Shown here: in pieces, positions 63,259 through 64,000 of the stretch
Numbering within the stretch: the stretch's first letter is position 1
Layout of the letters: each line of letters opens with the position of its first letter
NCBI GenBank assembly: GCA_041567315.1
Contig: JBFGCA010000004.1
Span: 29,142 to 93,141 of the forward strand
Length of the DNA: 64,000 nucleotides
Reading direction: 5' to 3'
Source of the DNA: JBFGCA01 sp041567315
Lineage (GTDB): Bacteria > Acidobacteriota > Thermoanaerobaculia > Multivoradales > JAHEKO01
Notes under the pieces: generated by a model
The model's input: only the letters and a program-made list of their open reading frames with translations
Told to the model about the DNA's origin: nothing
Databases searched by the model: none
Position numbers and translations under genes: made by a program

Positions 63259-64000
63259 CTACCTCGCCGCCGGCTCCAAGGCGTCTTCGATCGTCACCTC
63301 CAGGCGCCCGTCGCCGGCGTCGACCCGGATGGTGGCCCCCTCGGTGACCTCGCCGGCCACCAGCGCGCGGCCGATGCGGGTCTCCAGCTCGTGCTGCAGG
63401 AACCGCTTGAGCGGCCGGGCGCCGTAGACCGGATCGAAGCCGCTGCGGGCGACGAAACGGCGGGCCGCCTCGGTCAGCTCGAGCCGCACCCCGCGCTCGG
63501 CCAGCCGGCGGTCGAGGTCGCGGGTCTGGAGGTCGACGATCTGCTCGATCTCACCGAGGGTCAGCGGCTTGAACAGCACCACGTCGTCGACCCGGTTGAG
63601 GAACTCGGGCCGGAAGTGGCTCCGCAGCTCGCGGGTCACCGCCTCGCGGGCCGCCTCGCGGATCTCGCCGTCGGCGGTGATGCCCTCCAGCAGGTGGGGC
63701 GAGCCGACGTTGGAGGTCATGATGATCACCGTGTTCTTGAAGTCCACCGTCCGGCCCTGGGCGTCGGTGGCCCGGCCGTCGTCGAGGATCTGGAGCAGCA
63801 CGTTGAAGACCTCGTGGTGGGCCTTCTCGATCTCGTCGAAGAGGATCACCGAGTAGGGCTTGCGGCGCACCGCCTCGGTCAGCTGGCCGCCATCCTCGTA
63901 GCCGACGTAGCCGGGAGGCGCGCCGATCAGCCGCGAGACGTTGTGGCGCTCCATGTACTCGCTCATGTCGATGCGCACGATGTTGTCTTCCGAGTCGAAC
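63259..64000 (-). CDS. clpB: ClpB disaggregase, C-terminal part (5' end outside window)
   Basis: The 247 complete codons present encode the second AAA+ module and C-terminal domain of ClpB: FDSEDNIVRIDMSEYMERH at the edge, then RLIGAPPGYVGYEDGGQLTEAVRRKPYSVILFDEIEKAHHEVFNVLLQILDDGR (pore loop and Walker B), TSNVGS, FRPEFLNRVDDVV (arginine finger) and the closing DPVYGARPLKRFLQHELE. With DnaK it rescues aggregated proteins. The Walker A and all earlier domains lie beyond the window. It is followed by the rhomboid gene after 8 bases. Confidence 0.93.
   Translation of the reverse strand, partial: FDSEDNIVRIDMSEYMERHNVSRLIGAPPGYVGYEDGGQLTEAVRRKPYSVILFDEIEKAHHEVFNVLLQILDDGRATDAQGRTVDFKNTVIIMTSNVGSPHLLEGITADGEIREAAREAVTRELRSHFRPEFLNRVDDVVLFKPLTLGEIEQIVDLQTRDLDRRLAERGVRLELTEAARRFVARSGFDPVYGARPLKRFLQHELETRIGRALVAGEVTEGATIRVDAGDGRLEVTIEDALEPAAR

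Overview
This is a very GC-rich, gene-dense bacterial chromosome segment with about 48 protein genes, no RNA gene that I can find and no CRISPR array. The gene content suggests a Gram-negative soil or sediment bacterium of the Acidobacteriota (Thermoanaerobaculia/Holophagae-like), with Myxococcota as the main alternative. The evidence is the many lipoproteins and exported proteins, the secreted peptidases, Ser/Thr kinases of the HRDVSPQN type, PilZ proteins with long Pro/Ala linkers, LigD plus Ku, and paired type I phosphodiesterase genes. That placement is inference from gene content; no rRNA or other phylogenetic marker was analysed.

Layout. 1-6.6 kb: a TPR lipoprotein (cut by the window edge), a MATE exporter, a split Na/Pi cotransporter plus PhoU pair, an ATP-grasp ligase, and a small exported protein resembling phage tail-tube gp19. 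6.6-20.4 kb: export and proteolysis genes, namely a large BNR/sortilin-type propeller protein, a D-aminoacylase-like lipoprotein, a chalcone-isomerase-like protein followed by an HtrA protease, a cupredoxin lipoprotein, a penicillin acylase, and an M16 peptidase pair. The first M16 gene is frameshifted; the second lacks the zinc motif. 20.4-23.3 kb: an anomalous segment in which a less GC-rich TIR-like gene lies between cysM and a second copy of the cysM 3' end (25-bp direct repeat). 23.3-33.8 kb: a TPR protein, a PDZ-membrane-GAF-PP2C phosphatase, and the NHEJ genes ligD and ku on either side of a class A penicillin-binding protein. 33.9-39.9 kb: an HTH-TPR regulator, a coiled-coil protein, a receiver-kinase fusion, moaA and a PilZ membrane protein. 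40-43.7 kb: dipeptidase, DUF885 hydrolase, hpt. 43.7-49.8 kb: a sulfotransferase and, divergently, two tandem phosphodiesterase-superfamily genes, a small RHH-like protein and a three-segment membrane protein. 50-58 kb: PilZ-TM-AMIN protein, EF-P, a metalloprotease-TPR protein, a DEAD helicase, an alpha/beta hydrolase, and the convergent yjbQ-dinB-pepE operon. 58-64 kb: a two-gene signalling operon (receiver-PAS-histidine kinase, then REC-PAS-GGDEF-EAL), a small heat-shock protein with a clear terminator, a rhomboid protease and the end of clpB (cut by the window edge).

How the genes fit together. LigD and Ku form a complete two-component NHEJ system and share a near-leaderless promoter motif. 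The operon at 58-62 kb and the two PilZ proteins point to c-di-GMP signalling. The hsp20-rhomboid-clpB stretch is a protein quality-control group. Several gene pairs overlap by 4 bases (ATGA or GTGA), implying translational coupling. Two genes appear to start at rare codons: ATT for the Na/Pi cotransporter and CTG for the receiver-histidine kinase.
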